Shown here piece after piece: positions 42,190 through 54,500 of a stretch of 64,000 nucleotides of DNA. The position numbers and the translations under genes were made by a program. The first letter of the stretch is position 1. The number at the start of each line of letters is the position of its first letter. Under the pieces are notes generated by a model that was given only the letters and a program-made list of their open reading frames with translations, did no database searches and was not told where the DNA came from. The stretch comes from Sodaliphilus pleomorphus (GTDB taxonomy: Bacteria; Bacteroidota; Bacteroidia; Bacteroidales; Muribaculaceae): contig NZ_CP045696.1 of NCBI RefSeq assembly GCF_009676955.1, forward strand, positions 3,167,501 through 3,231,500, given 5' to 3'.

Positions 42190-43377
42190 TTATTTTACCA
42201 GACCGTAGCTTCTAAACACCTTGTGTATCTTTTCGAGTGCGGTCTCAACCTGGGCTTTGGTGTGGGTGGCCATGAGGCTGAAGCGTATGAGTGTGTCGTT
42301 GGGAGCCACAGCCGGTGACACAACCGGGTTGACGAAGATGCCCTCGTTGAGCAGGTCGCGTGTGATGGCAAAGGTCTTGTTGTTGTCGCGAATGAAAAGC
42401 GGGATGATGGGTGTCTCGGTGTGACCAATTTCGCATCCCATCTCGCGGAAGCCTTCGAGCGCAAACTTGGTGATTTCCCACAAGTGCTCCTGGCGCTCGG
42501 GCTCGGCAATCATGATGTCGAGAGCCTTGCTCACTGCCGCTGTGCTGGCTGGCGTGATGCTGGCTGTGAAGATGTAGGAGCGGGAGTGATGGCGCAGGTA
42601 GTTGGTGATGATTTTGTCGGTAGCAACAAAACCGCCCAGCGAAGCAAACGACTTGCTGAATGTGCCCATGATGATATCGACCTCGTCTTTGAGCCCGAAG
42701 TGGTCGCACACGCCGCGGCCGCCCTCGCCAAAGACGCCTATGCCGTGAGCCTCGTCAACCATGATGCTTGCCTTGTACTTGTGGGCCAGGTCAACGATGT
42801 CGGGCAGCTTGCACACGTCACCTTCCATCGAGAATACTCCGTCGGTAACGATGAGTTTCACACGGTCGGGGTCGCATTTCTTGAGCTGCGTTTCAAGCGA
42901 AGCCATGTCGTTGTGCTTGTATTTCAGTGAGTTGGAGAATGAGAGACGACGCCCCTCGATGATTGAGGCATGATCTTGCTCATCCCACAGGATATAGTCG
43001 TCGCGGCCTGTTACCGTCGATACTACGCCCAAGTTTACTTCAAAGCCTGTAGAGTAGATCATGGCGTCTTCCTTACCCTCGTAGGCTGCCAGCTTCTGCT
43101 CAAGTTCCTTGTGAATGTCGAGCGTGCCGTTCAGAAACGGTGAGCCTGCACAACCTGTGCCATATTTCCTGATGGCTTCGATTGCAGCCTCGTGCACACG
43201 CTTGTCATTGACCAGACCCGAATAACAGTTGGAACCAAACATGAGCACCTTCTTGCCATTCATGATGACTTCGGTGTCCTGCTCGCTTGAAATAGCTCTG
43301 AAATAAGGATAAATACCCAAGGCTTTTGCCTTTTGGGGTTCATCATATTTTGCTAATTTAGCTTGTAATAGCTTCAT
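42190..43377 (-). CDS. spt: Serine palmitoyltransferase (sphingolipid synthesis)
   Basis: A 395-residue alpha-oxoamine synthase. The pyridoxal-phosphate Lys is Lys242 in GTFSKSFASLGG, and VDEAHGIGVFG and SRSYIFTASITPA are conserved. From memory it matches the Bacteroides serine palmitoyltransferase closely along its length, including the start MKLLQAKLAKYDEPQK and YSTGFEVNLGV. That enzyme condenses serine with palmitoyl-CoA in the first step of sphingolipid synthesis. The alternative, 2-amino-3-ketobutyrate CoA ligase (glycine C-acetyltransferase), is a close relative and is what automated annotation often says. The N-terminal sequence and the absence of a neighbouring threonine dehydrogenase favour the sphingolipid enzyme. 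No other sphingolipid gene is adjacent. Confidence 0.82.
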   Translation of the reverse strand: MKLLQAKLAKYDEPQKAKALGIYPYFRAISSEQDTEVIMNGKKVLMFGSNCYSGLVNDKRVHEAAIEAIRKYGTGCAGSPFLNGTLDIHKELEQKLAAYEGKEDAMIYSTGFEVNLGVVSTVTGRDDYILWDEQDHASIIEGRRLSFSNSLKYKHNDMASLETQLKKCDPDRVKLIVTDGVFSMEGDVCKLPDIVDLAHKYKASIMVDEAHGIGVFGEGGRGVCDHFGLKDEVDIIMGTFSKSFASLGGFVATDKIITNYLRHHSRSYIFTASITPASTAAVSKALDIMIAEPERQEHLWEITKFALEGFREMGCEIGHTETPIIPLFIRDNNKTFAITRDLLNEGIFVNPVVSPAVAPNDTLIRFSLMATHTKAQVETALEKIHKVFRSYGLVK

Positions 43378-43452
43378 AGTTGATGCTTGACTAATTTTAG
43401 TATTATATGCTCATCGACGATGGCACAACGTGCCGCTAAATCATCGAGGCTG

Positions 43453-43468
43453 CAAATTTACAAAATTA
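43453..43468 (-). promoter_or_regulatory. Two adjacent -7 boxes upstream of spt
   Basis: TAAATTTG (43460-43453) and TAATTTTG (43468-43461) lie end to end, about 75-90 bases before the spt ATG. The region 43378-43744 between spt and the beta-galactosidase gene is AT-rich and holds only these divergent promoter elements. Confidence 0.45.
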
Positions 43469-43683
43469 AATTTAAAAAAAAGTGAAAAAATTTTATTGAT
43501 TGCCAGGTTTGCTGTCATTTTGGTTTCTTTTAAATCTACAAATGTGCAACTCACAAACAGAAAGTCTCAATAAATATTTTTTAACACTAAAATTTCACAA
43601 CTTCGCGATTTTGTGCAATTTTCATTACACGACCACAAAGGTAGCTTAATTTTTTGGGAATTGTCACACATGGCCACTTACAA

Positions 43684-43717
43684 TTTGACAATAATTGAGA
43701 AAAATGCCTTAACTTTG
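43684..43717 (+). promoter_or_regulatory. Promoter of the beta-galactosidase gene
   Basis: TTTG (43684-43687), 22 bases, TAACTTTG (43710-43717), 27 bases before the ATG. No operator-like repeat stands out. Confidence 0.6.
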
Positions 43718-43732
43718 TAAAATCACACTTGA

Positions 43733-46870
<3,138 letters not shown>

Positions 46871-46974
46871 TACTTTAGTATGAAAAATGAGCTAACGTAG
46901 ATTTGTATTCTGAATAATTTAATATTTCAAGAAATTATTCCTAATAATAATTTTATTTGTAGATTATGATGCTG

Positions 46975-46982
46975 TAATTTTG
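46975..46982 (+). promoter_or_regulatory. -7 box of the metX-hom operon
   Basis: TAATTTTG, 16 bases before the metX ATG, in an AT-rich 128-base gap. A TTTG lies 15 bases upstream (46956-46959), a short spacing. No S-adenosylmethionine riboswitch fits in so short a leader. Confidence 0.55.
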
Positions 46983-46998
46983 CAACCAAAATTACGAT

Positions 46999-48024
46999 AT
47001 GTCTAAAATCTACAATTATAATCACATTTTCGCGCTTGAAAGCGGCCAGTCGTTGCCTTCACTTGATATTGCCTACGATACTTGGGGCACTCTTGCCCCC
47101 GCTCGCGACAATGTGGTTTGGGTTTGCCACGCCCTCACGGCCAACAGCGATGTGGCCGATTGGTGGCCCGGCACAGTCGAGCCTAATCGATTTCTCGACC
47201 CGGAGAAGTACTATATCGTGTGTGCCAACATCCTGGGCAGCTGCTACGGCACGACTGGCCCGTCGAGCATCAATCCTGCCACAGGGCAGCCGTGGTGGGG
47301 GAGTTTTCCGCGGGTTACGATGCGCGACATGGTGAGGGCCCATCGGTTGCTGGCCAGGCACCTGGGCATCGACCACGTGCAGCTGCTTGTGGGTAGCAGC
47401 ATAGGTGGCTTTCAGTGTTTGGAGTGGTGCATTTCTGAGCCACAATTTGCCCGCAATGCCGCTTTCATTGCTACGGCAGCACAGGCCTCGCCTTGGCAGG
47501 TGGCTTTCAACGAGACCCAGCGCATGGCTATCGACTGCGATTCCACCTTCGGCTCGCCGAGTGCCCAGGCTGGCATGACTGGCATGGCCGTGGCACGCGC
47601 CATTGCCCTGCTCAGCTATCGAGGCGGCAAGGCCTACAACAAGACCCAGGCCGATACAAGCCGTGCTGCCACTTGCTTCGACCACAGGGTGCAGTCCTAT
47701 CAGCACCACCAGGGAGAAAAATTGTGCAGGCGCTTCAATGCTTATTCTTATTACCGGTTGCTTCAGGCCTTCGACTCTCACGATGTGGGCCGTGGTCGTG
47801 GTGGAGTGGCTCGTGCTTTGCAGTGCATCAAGGCCCGCACGCTTGTAGTGGCCATCACAAGCGACATTTTGTTTCCTGTCGAGGAGCACGAGGTGCTCAC
47901 ACGCAATATTCCCGATGTACACATGGAAGTAATCGATTCCGACTTTGGCCACGATGGCTTCTTGGTTGAGAACGAGCAGCTCAATGCCATCATTCAACGT
48001 TTTCTAAATAATAAACAACAATAA
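46999..48024 (+). CDS. metX: Homoserine O-acetyltransferase
   Basis: A 341-residue alpha/beta hydrolase-fold acyltransferase that activates homoserine with an acyl-CoA for methionine synthesis. The start YNYNHIFALESGQSLPSLDIAY, HALTANSDVADWW, and ILGSCYGTTGPSS are diagnostic. The nucleophile is Ser134 in GSSIGGFQ; the Asp is in SDILFPVEEHE, and the final His is in FGHDGFLVE. Acetyl rather than succinyl transfer is inferred from the family's usual specificity. No C-terminal extension is present. The homoserine dehydrogenase gene follows after 10 bases, so substrate maker and user are cotranscribed. Confidence 0.93.
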   Translation: MSKIYNYNHIFALESGQSLPSLDIAYDTWGTLAPARDNVVWVCHALTANSDVADWWPGTVEPNRFLDPEKYYIVCANILGSCYGTTGPSSINPATGQPWWGSFPRVTMRDMVRAHRLLARHLGIDHVQLLVGSSIGGFQCLEWCISEPQFARNAAFIATAAQASPWQVAFNETQRMAIDCDSTFGSPSAQAGMTGMAVARAIALLSYRGGKAYNKTQADTSRAATCFDHRVQSYQHHQGEKLCRRFNAYSYYRLLQAFDSHDVGRGRGGVARALQCIKARTLVVAITSDILFPVEEHEVLTRNIPDVHMEVIDSDFGHDGFLVENEQLNAIIQRFLNNKQQ

Positions 48025-48034
48025 CACAAATGAC

Positions 48035-49231
48035 ATGAACGACAAGCAGATATATATAGGTCTATTTGGATTTGGCACCGTGGGCAAGGGACTCTACGAC
48101 GTGCTCAAGAAAATCGACCCCGACAATGTGCACCTCGTGAAGGTGTGTGTGCGCAATGTGGCTAAGCACCAGCAGCAAGCGCCCGAGCTCGAATTTACCA
48201 GCGAGGCCGACGACATCTTTGCCGACCCGCGCGTCAACTTCATTGTCGAGCTCATCGACGATGCTGATGCCGCCTATGCCATCGTCAAGCGTGCTCTCAC
48301 GGCTGGTTATCCTGTGGTGAGCGGCAATAAGAAGATGCTTGCGGCCCATTTGCCCGAAATGATCGAGTTGCAGAAGCAGCACGACACGGCTTTGCTCTAT
48401 GACGCTTCGGCTTGTGGCAGCATCCCCGTGATTAGAAACCTCGAGGAGTATTACGACAACGACCTGCTCATTTCGGTGAAAGGTATACTCAATGGCTCGT
48501 CCAACTTTATTTTGTCTAAAATCTTCAACGAGGGCATGACCTATGATGCAGCTCTGGCCCTGGCTCAAAAACTCGGTTTTGCCGAGAGCGACCCCACACT
48601 CGACATTGGCGGCTGGGACTCGGTGTTCAAGCTTATCATCATCACCATGCACGCTTTTGGCGTCTATGTGCCGAGCAATGAGATTTTTACCTTCGGCATC
48701 GGCAACATGAACGAGCACGACATCCAGTTTGCTGTCGAGAAGCGCCGCCGCATCAAGCTGGTGGGCTGGGCCGAGAAAGTAGCCCACAACCGGCTCATTC
48801 TCTCGGTCATGCCGCACTTGCTCTCCAAGCAGAAGTATATCTACAGCGTTGAAGACGAGTTCAACGGCGTGGTCATCAAGGGTCTGTTCTATTACAAGCA
48901 GTTTATGTTCGGGCAGGGAGCCGGCGGCTTTCCCACTGGTTCAGCTGTGCTTAGCGACATCACCGCCCAGCTCTACGACTACCGCTATGAGTACAAGAAG
49001 CTGTTGAGTAGCCACAAGCCCGTGTTCACCAACGACCACCGCCTGCGTGTGTATTATCGCTACGACACTCCTCACGACTTAAACCTGTTGAATTTCACCA
49101 ATATAAGTGAGAGTTACTATAGCGATAGCTTCAAGTATGTGGTGGGTGAGGTATCGCTGCAGGAGTTGCACGACCGCGCCCAAGAGCTGCGCAATGCTCC
49201 TGTCTTTCTCTCGCTATATCCCCACGACTGA
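48035..49231 (+). CDS. hom: Homoserine dehydrogenase
   Basis: A 398-residue NAD(P)-dependent enzyme that reduces aspartate semialdehyde to homoserine, the branch point for methionine and threonine. The Rossmann loop GLFGFGTVGKGLYD is at the start, with VSGNKKMLAAH, ILNGSSNFILSKIF and the catalytic region DPTLDIGGWDSVFKL further on. It is stand-alone, with no aspartokinase domain. The C-terminal 80 residues do not clearly read as an ACT domain, so feedback inhibition is uncertain. Placement right after metX suggests supply for methionine. Confidence 0.93.
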   Translation: MNDKQIYIGLFGFGTVGKGLYDVLKKIDPDNVHLVKVCVRNVAKHQQQAPELEFTSEADDIFADPRVNFIVELIDDADAAYAIVKRALTAGYPVVSGNKKMLAAHLPEMIELQKQHDTALLYDASACGSIPVIRNLEEYYDNDLLISVKGILNGSSNFILSKIFNEGMTYDAALALAQKLGFAESDPTLDIGGWDSVFKLIIITMHAFGVYVPSNEIFTFGIGNMNEHDIQFAVEKRRRIKLVGWAEKVAHNRLILSVMPHLLSKQKYIYSVEDEFNGVVIKGLFYYKQFMFGQGAGGFPTGSAVLSDITAQLYDYRYEYKKLLSSHKPVFTNDHRLRVYYRYDTPHDLNLLNFTNISESYYSDSFKYVVGEVSLQELHDRAQELRNAPVFLSLYPHD

Positions 49232-49547
49232 CTCTCTTTCTCACTTTGAGGCGAAACATGAGCTCATCGTATGGCAAAATTCTTCTGCTATTTTATGGGA
49301 ATTTGCTGTTTTGGCTATATCTACAGGCGTAAACCACTTAAACAGTCACGCTCTCCCTTTCTGCAAATGTAGTGTGCTGTTATTTCGACGCGATGCACTT
49401 TGAGTACCGCCCCTCTACTTCATGTACCCTTTTTGATTACACCAGGAATTACTGTTGCAGCGTTGATATCGGTCCATTTTTTATCAATTTTGTTAAGAGT
49501 CGACAAGTTTTTGAAACGGTGATACAATGGTTGTCGGCAAAATTGCT

Positions 49548-49555
49548 TAATTTTG
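49548..49555 (+). promoter_or_regulatory. -7 box of the nadE operon
   Basis: TAATTTTG, 26 bases before the nadE ATG. The 350-base gap 49232-49581 after hom holds no gene, repeat or clear terminator that I can see apart from this box. Confidence 0.55.
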
Positions 49556-49581
49556 CAAGTTACAATTGTTGAGATTACAAG

Positions 49582-51558
49582 ATGACTTTGCAAAATAAAA
49601 ACGATTACGGATATATACGCGTAGCTGCAGCAGTGCCGCAAGTCAATGTCGCCGATGTTGAATACAATGTGGCACAGATTGTTGACTGTGCGAGGCATGC
49701 TGCCGATGCCGGGGCGCAGCTTGTGGTTTTTCCAGAGTTGAGTGTTACATCCTACACATGTGCCGACTTGTTTGCCAACGAGGTGCTGCTCGACAGCGCC
49801 GAGCAGGCTATTGTGGCCATTGGGGAGGCGACGGCCAGAGTCGACATTGTCGTGATTGTGGGAGCTCCAGTCAGGGCCGACGGGCACCTTTTCAATTGCG
49901 CTGTGGTGATGCACAAGGGCAAGATACTGGGTTTTGTGCCCAAGACCTACTTGCCCAACTACAAGGAATTCTATGAGAAGCGCTGGTTCACGAGTTATAA
50001 TCTCGTGCGCAATCAGCATGAGATCACCTTCAATGGCAGCAGCTACCCGTTTGGAGCCGACATTATCTTCGACGCCGGCCGGGTGAAGCTGGCTGTAGAG
50101 ATATGCGAGGACTTGTGGGTGCCCATACCTCCGAGTTCAATCTACTCGATAAATGGGGCTAATGTGATTGTCAACCTCTCGGCATCTAATGAGCTCATAG
50201 GCAAGCACGATTATCTCGTAAATCTCATCAAGCACCAGTCAGAACATTGTATTTCGGCCTATGTATACTCCTCGGCAGGCTATGGGGAGTCGACGACCGA
50301 CCTTGTCTTTGCCGGCAATGCCATCATTGCCGAAAACGGCTCTGTGCTCAAGGAAGGGGCGCGGTTTGAGCAAACCTCGCAACTCGAGTGGGCCGACATC
50401 GATATCGAGGCGCTCAACAACGAGCGCAGGGTGAACGGGAGCTACAGCGACAACCTGGCTCAATATGCGCGTGAGATGCATCATGTGTCATTCGATTGGC
50501 CAGCAACACTCAACTACGACGAGACTCGCTTGTGTCGGCCGTTGAAGAAGTTGCCCTTTGTGCCCCGCGAGGAGAGCAGGCTGCACAGCCGTTGCGAGGA
50601 CATTGTCAACATTCAGACTGAGGGTCTCATGCGCCGCCTGCACTTCACTGGCATCAAAACTGTGGTGGTGGGTGTGTCGGGAGGTCTTGATTCTACGCTG
50701 GCCTTGCTTGTAGCCACTCGGGCCTTCGACAAGTTGGGCCTCGACCGTCGTGGAATATACGGCATCACAATGCCTGGCTTTGGAACTACCGACCGTACCT
50801 ACAATAATGCACTCGAGCTCATGCATGCGCTTGGTATTACGGTGAAAGAAATCTCGATCGCAGCTGCCGTGACGCAGCACTTTGCCGATATCGGGCACGA
50901 CATGAGTGTGCACGATGTGACCTATGAGAACGGGCAGGCACGCGAGCGCACGCAAATATTGATGGACTATGCCAACAAGACTGGAGGCATTGTACTTGGC
51001 ACAGGCGACCTCTCTGAACTTGCCTTGGGGTGGGCCACCTACAACGGCGACCACATGTCGATGTACAACGTGAACTGCAGCATACCTAAAACACTTGCCA
51101 AGCATCTGGTCATGTGGTTTGCCACGTTGGCTTCTACCACTACACCCGAGGGGCTGAAAATACACGAGACGCTGCTCGACGTGTTGCACACACCCATAAG
51201 CCCCGAGCTCACTCCGGCCGATGCTCAAGGCAATATACAGCAGAAGACCGAGGACCTTGTGGGACCCTATGAGCTGCACGACTTCTTCCTGTATCACATG
51301 TTGCGCTATGGCTACTCGCCGCGCAAGCTTTACTTGCTGGCCAACCTGGCTTTTGAAGGCGACTATGATCGCAAGACAATAAAGAAGTGGCTCACCAAGT
51401 TCATGTGGCGTTTCTTTGGACAGCAATTCAAGCGGTCGTGCCTGCCCGACGGTCCCAAGGTGGGCAGTGTGAGCTTGTCGCCACGTGGCGACTGGCGCAT
51501 GCCCAGCGACGCTGCTGTGCGGCTGTGGATAAAGGAGTGCGACGAGTTGCCTCAATGA
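49582..51558 (+). CDS. nadE: Glutamine-dependent NAD+ synthetase
   Basis: A 658-residue two-domain enzyme that makes NAD+ from nicotinic acid adenine dinucleotide with glutamine as nitrogen source. The N-terminal nitrilase-type glutaminase has its Glu in VVFPELSVTSY, Lys in VPKTYLPNYKEF and the nucleophile Cys175 in VEICEDLWVP. The C-terminal synthetase has the PP-loop GVSGGLDST starting about residue 364, then GTGDLSELALGWATYNGDH and the late KRSCLPDGPKVGS block. It is the first gene of nadE - TamB-like - DUF4421, nine bases before the next start. Confidence 0.95.
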   Translation: MTLQNKNDYGYIRVAAAVPQVNVADVEYNVAQIVDCARHAADAGAQLVVFPELSVTSYTCADLFANEVLLDSAEQAIVAIGEATARVDIVVIVGAPVRADGHLFNCAVVMHKGKILGFVPKTYLPNYKEFYEKRWFTSYNLVRNQHEITFNGSSYPFGADIIFDAGRVKLAVEICEDLWVPIPPSSIYSINGANVIVNLSASNELIGKHDYLVNLIKHQSEHCISAYVYSSAGYGESTTDLVFAGNAIIAENGSVLKEGARFEQTSQLEWADIDIEALNNERRVNGSYSDNLAQYAREMHHVSFDWPATLNYDETRLCRPLKKLPFVPREESRLHSRCEDIVNIQTEGLMRRLHFTGIKTVVVGVSGGLDSTLALLVATRAFDKLGLDRRGIYGITMPGFGTTDRTYNNALELMHALGITVKEISIAAAVTQHFADIGHDMSVHDVTYENGQARERTQILMDYANKTGGIVLGTGDLSELALGWATYNGDHMSMYNVNCSIPKTLAKHLVMWFATLASTTTPEGLKIHETLLDVLHTPISPELTPADAQGNIQQKTEDLVGPYELHDFFLYHMLRYGYSPRKLYLLANLAFEGDYDRKTIKKWLTKFMWRFFGQQFKRSCLPDGPKVGSVSLSPRGDWRMPSDAAVRLWIKECDELPQ

Positions 51559-51567
51559 GAAAAATAC

Positions 51568-54500
51568 GTGCGTGCTGCTATGAACAAAACAGTAAGGTAT
51601 AGCTACAACGTTGTGCGCTCCATTGTGGTGACTGCCATAGTCGCTATTGTGGCTGTGTATGCCTTGTTGTATATCTTGCTGAGCGTTCCGGTGGTGCAGA
51701 ATAGAATAAAGGGCGTTGTTGAACACGAGTTGAGCGACACGTTGAAGACTCACGTCACGATAGGCAGCCTTACCATAAAGCCGTTCAATCAGGTGATATT
51801 GGAGGCAGTCAACATTCCCGACCAGCAGCACAAGCCCTTGTTTCATGTCGACAAGCTGGCGGCTGGTATAAGCATGAAGAGTCTCATTGCCGATCGTCGC
51901 ATTGTTATCACCTATGGCGAAATCATAGGGCTGCATGGTCACATCACTCGTCCTGACCCAGATAGCCCTACCAACATGCAGTTTATCATCGATGCATTCA
52001 AGCCTAAGGTGAAGCGAAAGCCCACGCAATTCGACCTTGAAATCCACAACATTGTGATGAGGAAAAGCTATATCACCTATGATGTGCTCAACAAGCCTCG
52101 CAAGAGGACGTTTGATGTTAACCATTTGGCTGTGGGTGACTTGAGAGCCGATATTGATATACCCCAACTGAAGAACAATGACTTCTTGATCGATATAAAA
52201 CGCATGTCACTGAACGAGGGTAGCGGTTTGAAAATCAAGAATTTTGCGACACGTCTTGCCATTACAGGCAAGCAGACTGTAATTTCCAACATTCAGATTG
52301 AACTGCCAGGCACATTGCTCGAGCCTAACGATCAAGTGATCAACTACGACTCGTTGAAGCATGTGTTGCTCTATGCCAAACGCCAACCGCTCAACTTGTC
52401 GTTGCGTCACTCCCACATCACTCCCAGCGATTTTGCCTGCTTCATGCCGGCCTTGTCGCAGTTCAACACGCCATTGCTTGTCACTGCTACGGTGAACGGC
52501 TATCCCGACGACCTGCACGTGCCAGTTTTGAATGTGAAAAGCCACAATAGCCGCATCACGCTCGACCTGGCTTGTGACTTGAAGAACTTGACCCACCCAC
52601 ACGCCTTGGCCTTCAACTTTCCTCACTTCAACGTGCAAGCCAAGGCCAGCGAAATTGCAAAAATCACAAGCACACTGGTCAAGCTCAAGCCCGAGCCTCA
52701 GCGCATCATTTCGGCATTGGGCAACTTGAGCCTGACAGGCACTGCCCGTGGCAACTTGAGAAATGTGTTTTTTAAGGGTGATGTGGTTTCATCGTTGGGC
52801 CCAGTCAAGATCGATGGTACTTGCACTCGCGGCAAGGGCGCAATCGATGTCAGTGGCCGCATCGAGACCCCGAGGCTCGATGTGGGCACCTTGCTCAACA
52901 AGAAGAACATGTGGGGCGAGCTTGCCATCAATGCCGATGTGGCGATCAACCTCTTGCACGGGAAGTTGCAGCGGGGCTCGGTCAAGGGCGGAGTACCCTA
53001 TGTCGACTTCAAGGGCTACCGATACAGGAATATACTTGCCGATGTGCGGGCCACTGCCAACAGCTATGAGGGCAGTTTCAGCATCGACGACCCCAACGGG
53101 AAGCTGAATCTGAAAGGCAAAGCCACTTTGGCTGGACGCAATACCAGTATCGATGCTGTGGTGACGGCTCGTCAAGTCAACCTGCAGCGCATGCGTCTTG
53201 TGCCAGGGCGCGACAATGTGTTTTCGTTCGATGGCCGGGCCTCCTTTGTGGGCAACAGTCTTGACAATGCCACGGGTGGCCTGTCGATAAGCAACATCTC
53301 CTATCGCGCTGCCAATGGCAAAACCTATCACCTCAACAATCTGGACCTCATGGCCAACAACTCGGCTCGGCCTCAGGTGGTGGAGCTGAACTCCGACTTC
53401 ATGCACGGATCAGTAGAAGGTCAGTTTGACTTTGCCACCTTGTTGCCGTCGATAAAGGGCATGCTGTCTAAAGCCTTGCCCGGTTTGTTTGGTCAATATG
53501 CCAAATATGCCACTGCGCGCTCTCGCAACATGTTCAGGTTCAATTTTGAGCTGGAGCCTAATTCTGAATTCCAGGCTTTGGTGAACTTGCCGGTGAAAAT
53601 CATCTATAAGGTGATTATCGACGGCAACTTGAGCATCCCCGACAATGTGCTCAACGTGACGGTCAACGCGCCCTACTTGCAGCAAGGCAACAAGCTCATC
53701 GAGGGTACAAGCCTCACGGCAAGCTACGACAACGAGGGCAACGACGTGATCGTGAACGCCCACACGCTTTACCCTTCTAAAGATGGAAAAATTGCAATCA
53801 ACGTCGATGCCTTGGCGGCTCGCAACCGCATCGATACCGACTTGGGGTGGAGATACAACCGCGAGCATGACTATCACGGCGACATCAAGACGACCACGAC
53901 CCTGTCGCGGGGAGAAGGCAATGGCGTTGTGGCACATGTGGTGGTGACCCCGTCGGATGTGGTCGTCAACGATACTGTGTGGAAGGTGGGGCAGGGCTCA
54001 CTCGATATAGCTCATCGTGCAGTGGTTGTCGACAGCATTCACGCCGGCCGTGGTGAGCAATTTATCAATATCAAAGGCAAGGTGTCGAAAAATCCTGCCG
54101 ATGAGTTGGCACTGTCTATCAAGGATATCGACCTTGACTATATCTTTGAAACGCTCAACATAAGCAATGTGCAGTTTGGCGGGCGGGCAACTGGCACGTT
54201 CCTTGCCAGTAACCTGTTTACGGGAGCTCCGCGCCTGGAAACACCCGACCTCAAGGTGAAAAATATCAAGTACAATGGAGCGCTCATGGGCGATGCCGAT
54301 ATCGAGAGCCACTGGGACAACGAGAACCAGTCGGTGGCCATCAATGCCGACATCTCGCAGCACAACGGCTTGCACTCGCTCATCAACGGCGCCATCTTCC
54401 CTAAGCAAGACTCGCTTTACTTCGATTTCAATGCCCACAAGGCCAATGTCGAGTTTATGAAGCCGTTCATGTCGGCCTTCACAAGCGACGTGCGTGGGCA

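Noticed and set aside
42190..43377. 2-amino-3-ketobutyrate CoA ligase as the function of the alpha-oxoamine synthase.
   Set aside because: The N-terminal sequence and overall length match remembered Bacteroides serine palmitoyltransferase more closely, and no threonine dehydrogenase gene is adjacent. It remains a possible alternative.
49232..49581. A small gene in the 350-base gap between hom and nadE.
   Set aside because: Open frames there are short, have no recognisable product and overlap the nadE promoter box; nothing beyond the promoter is supported.
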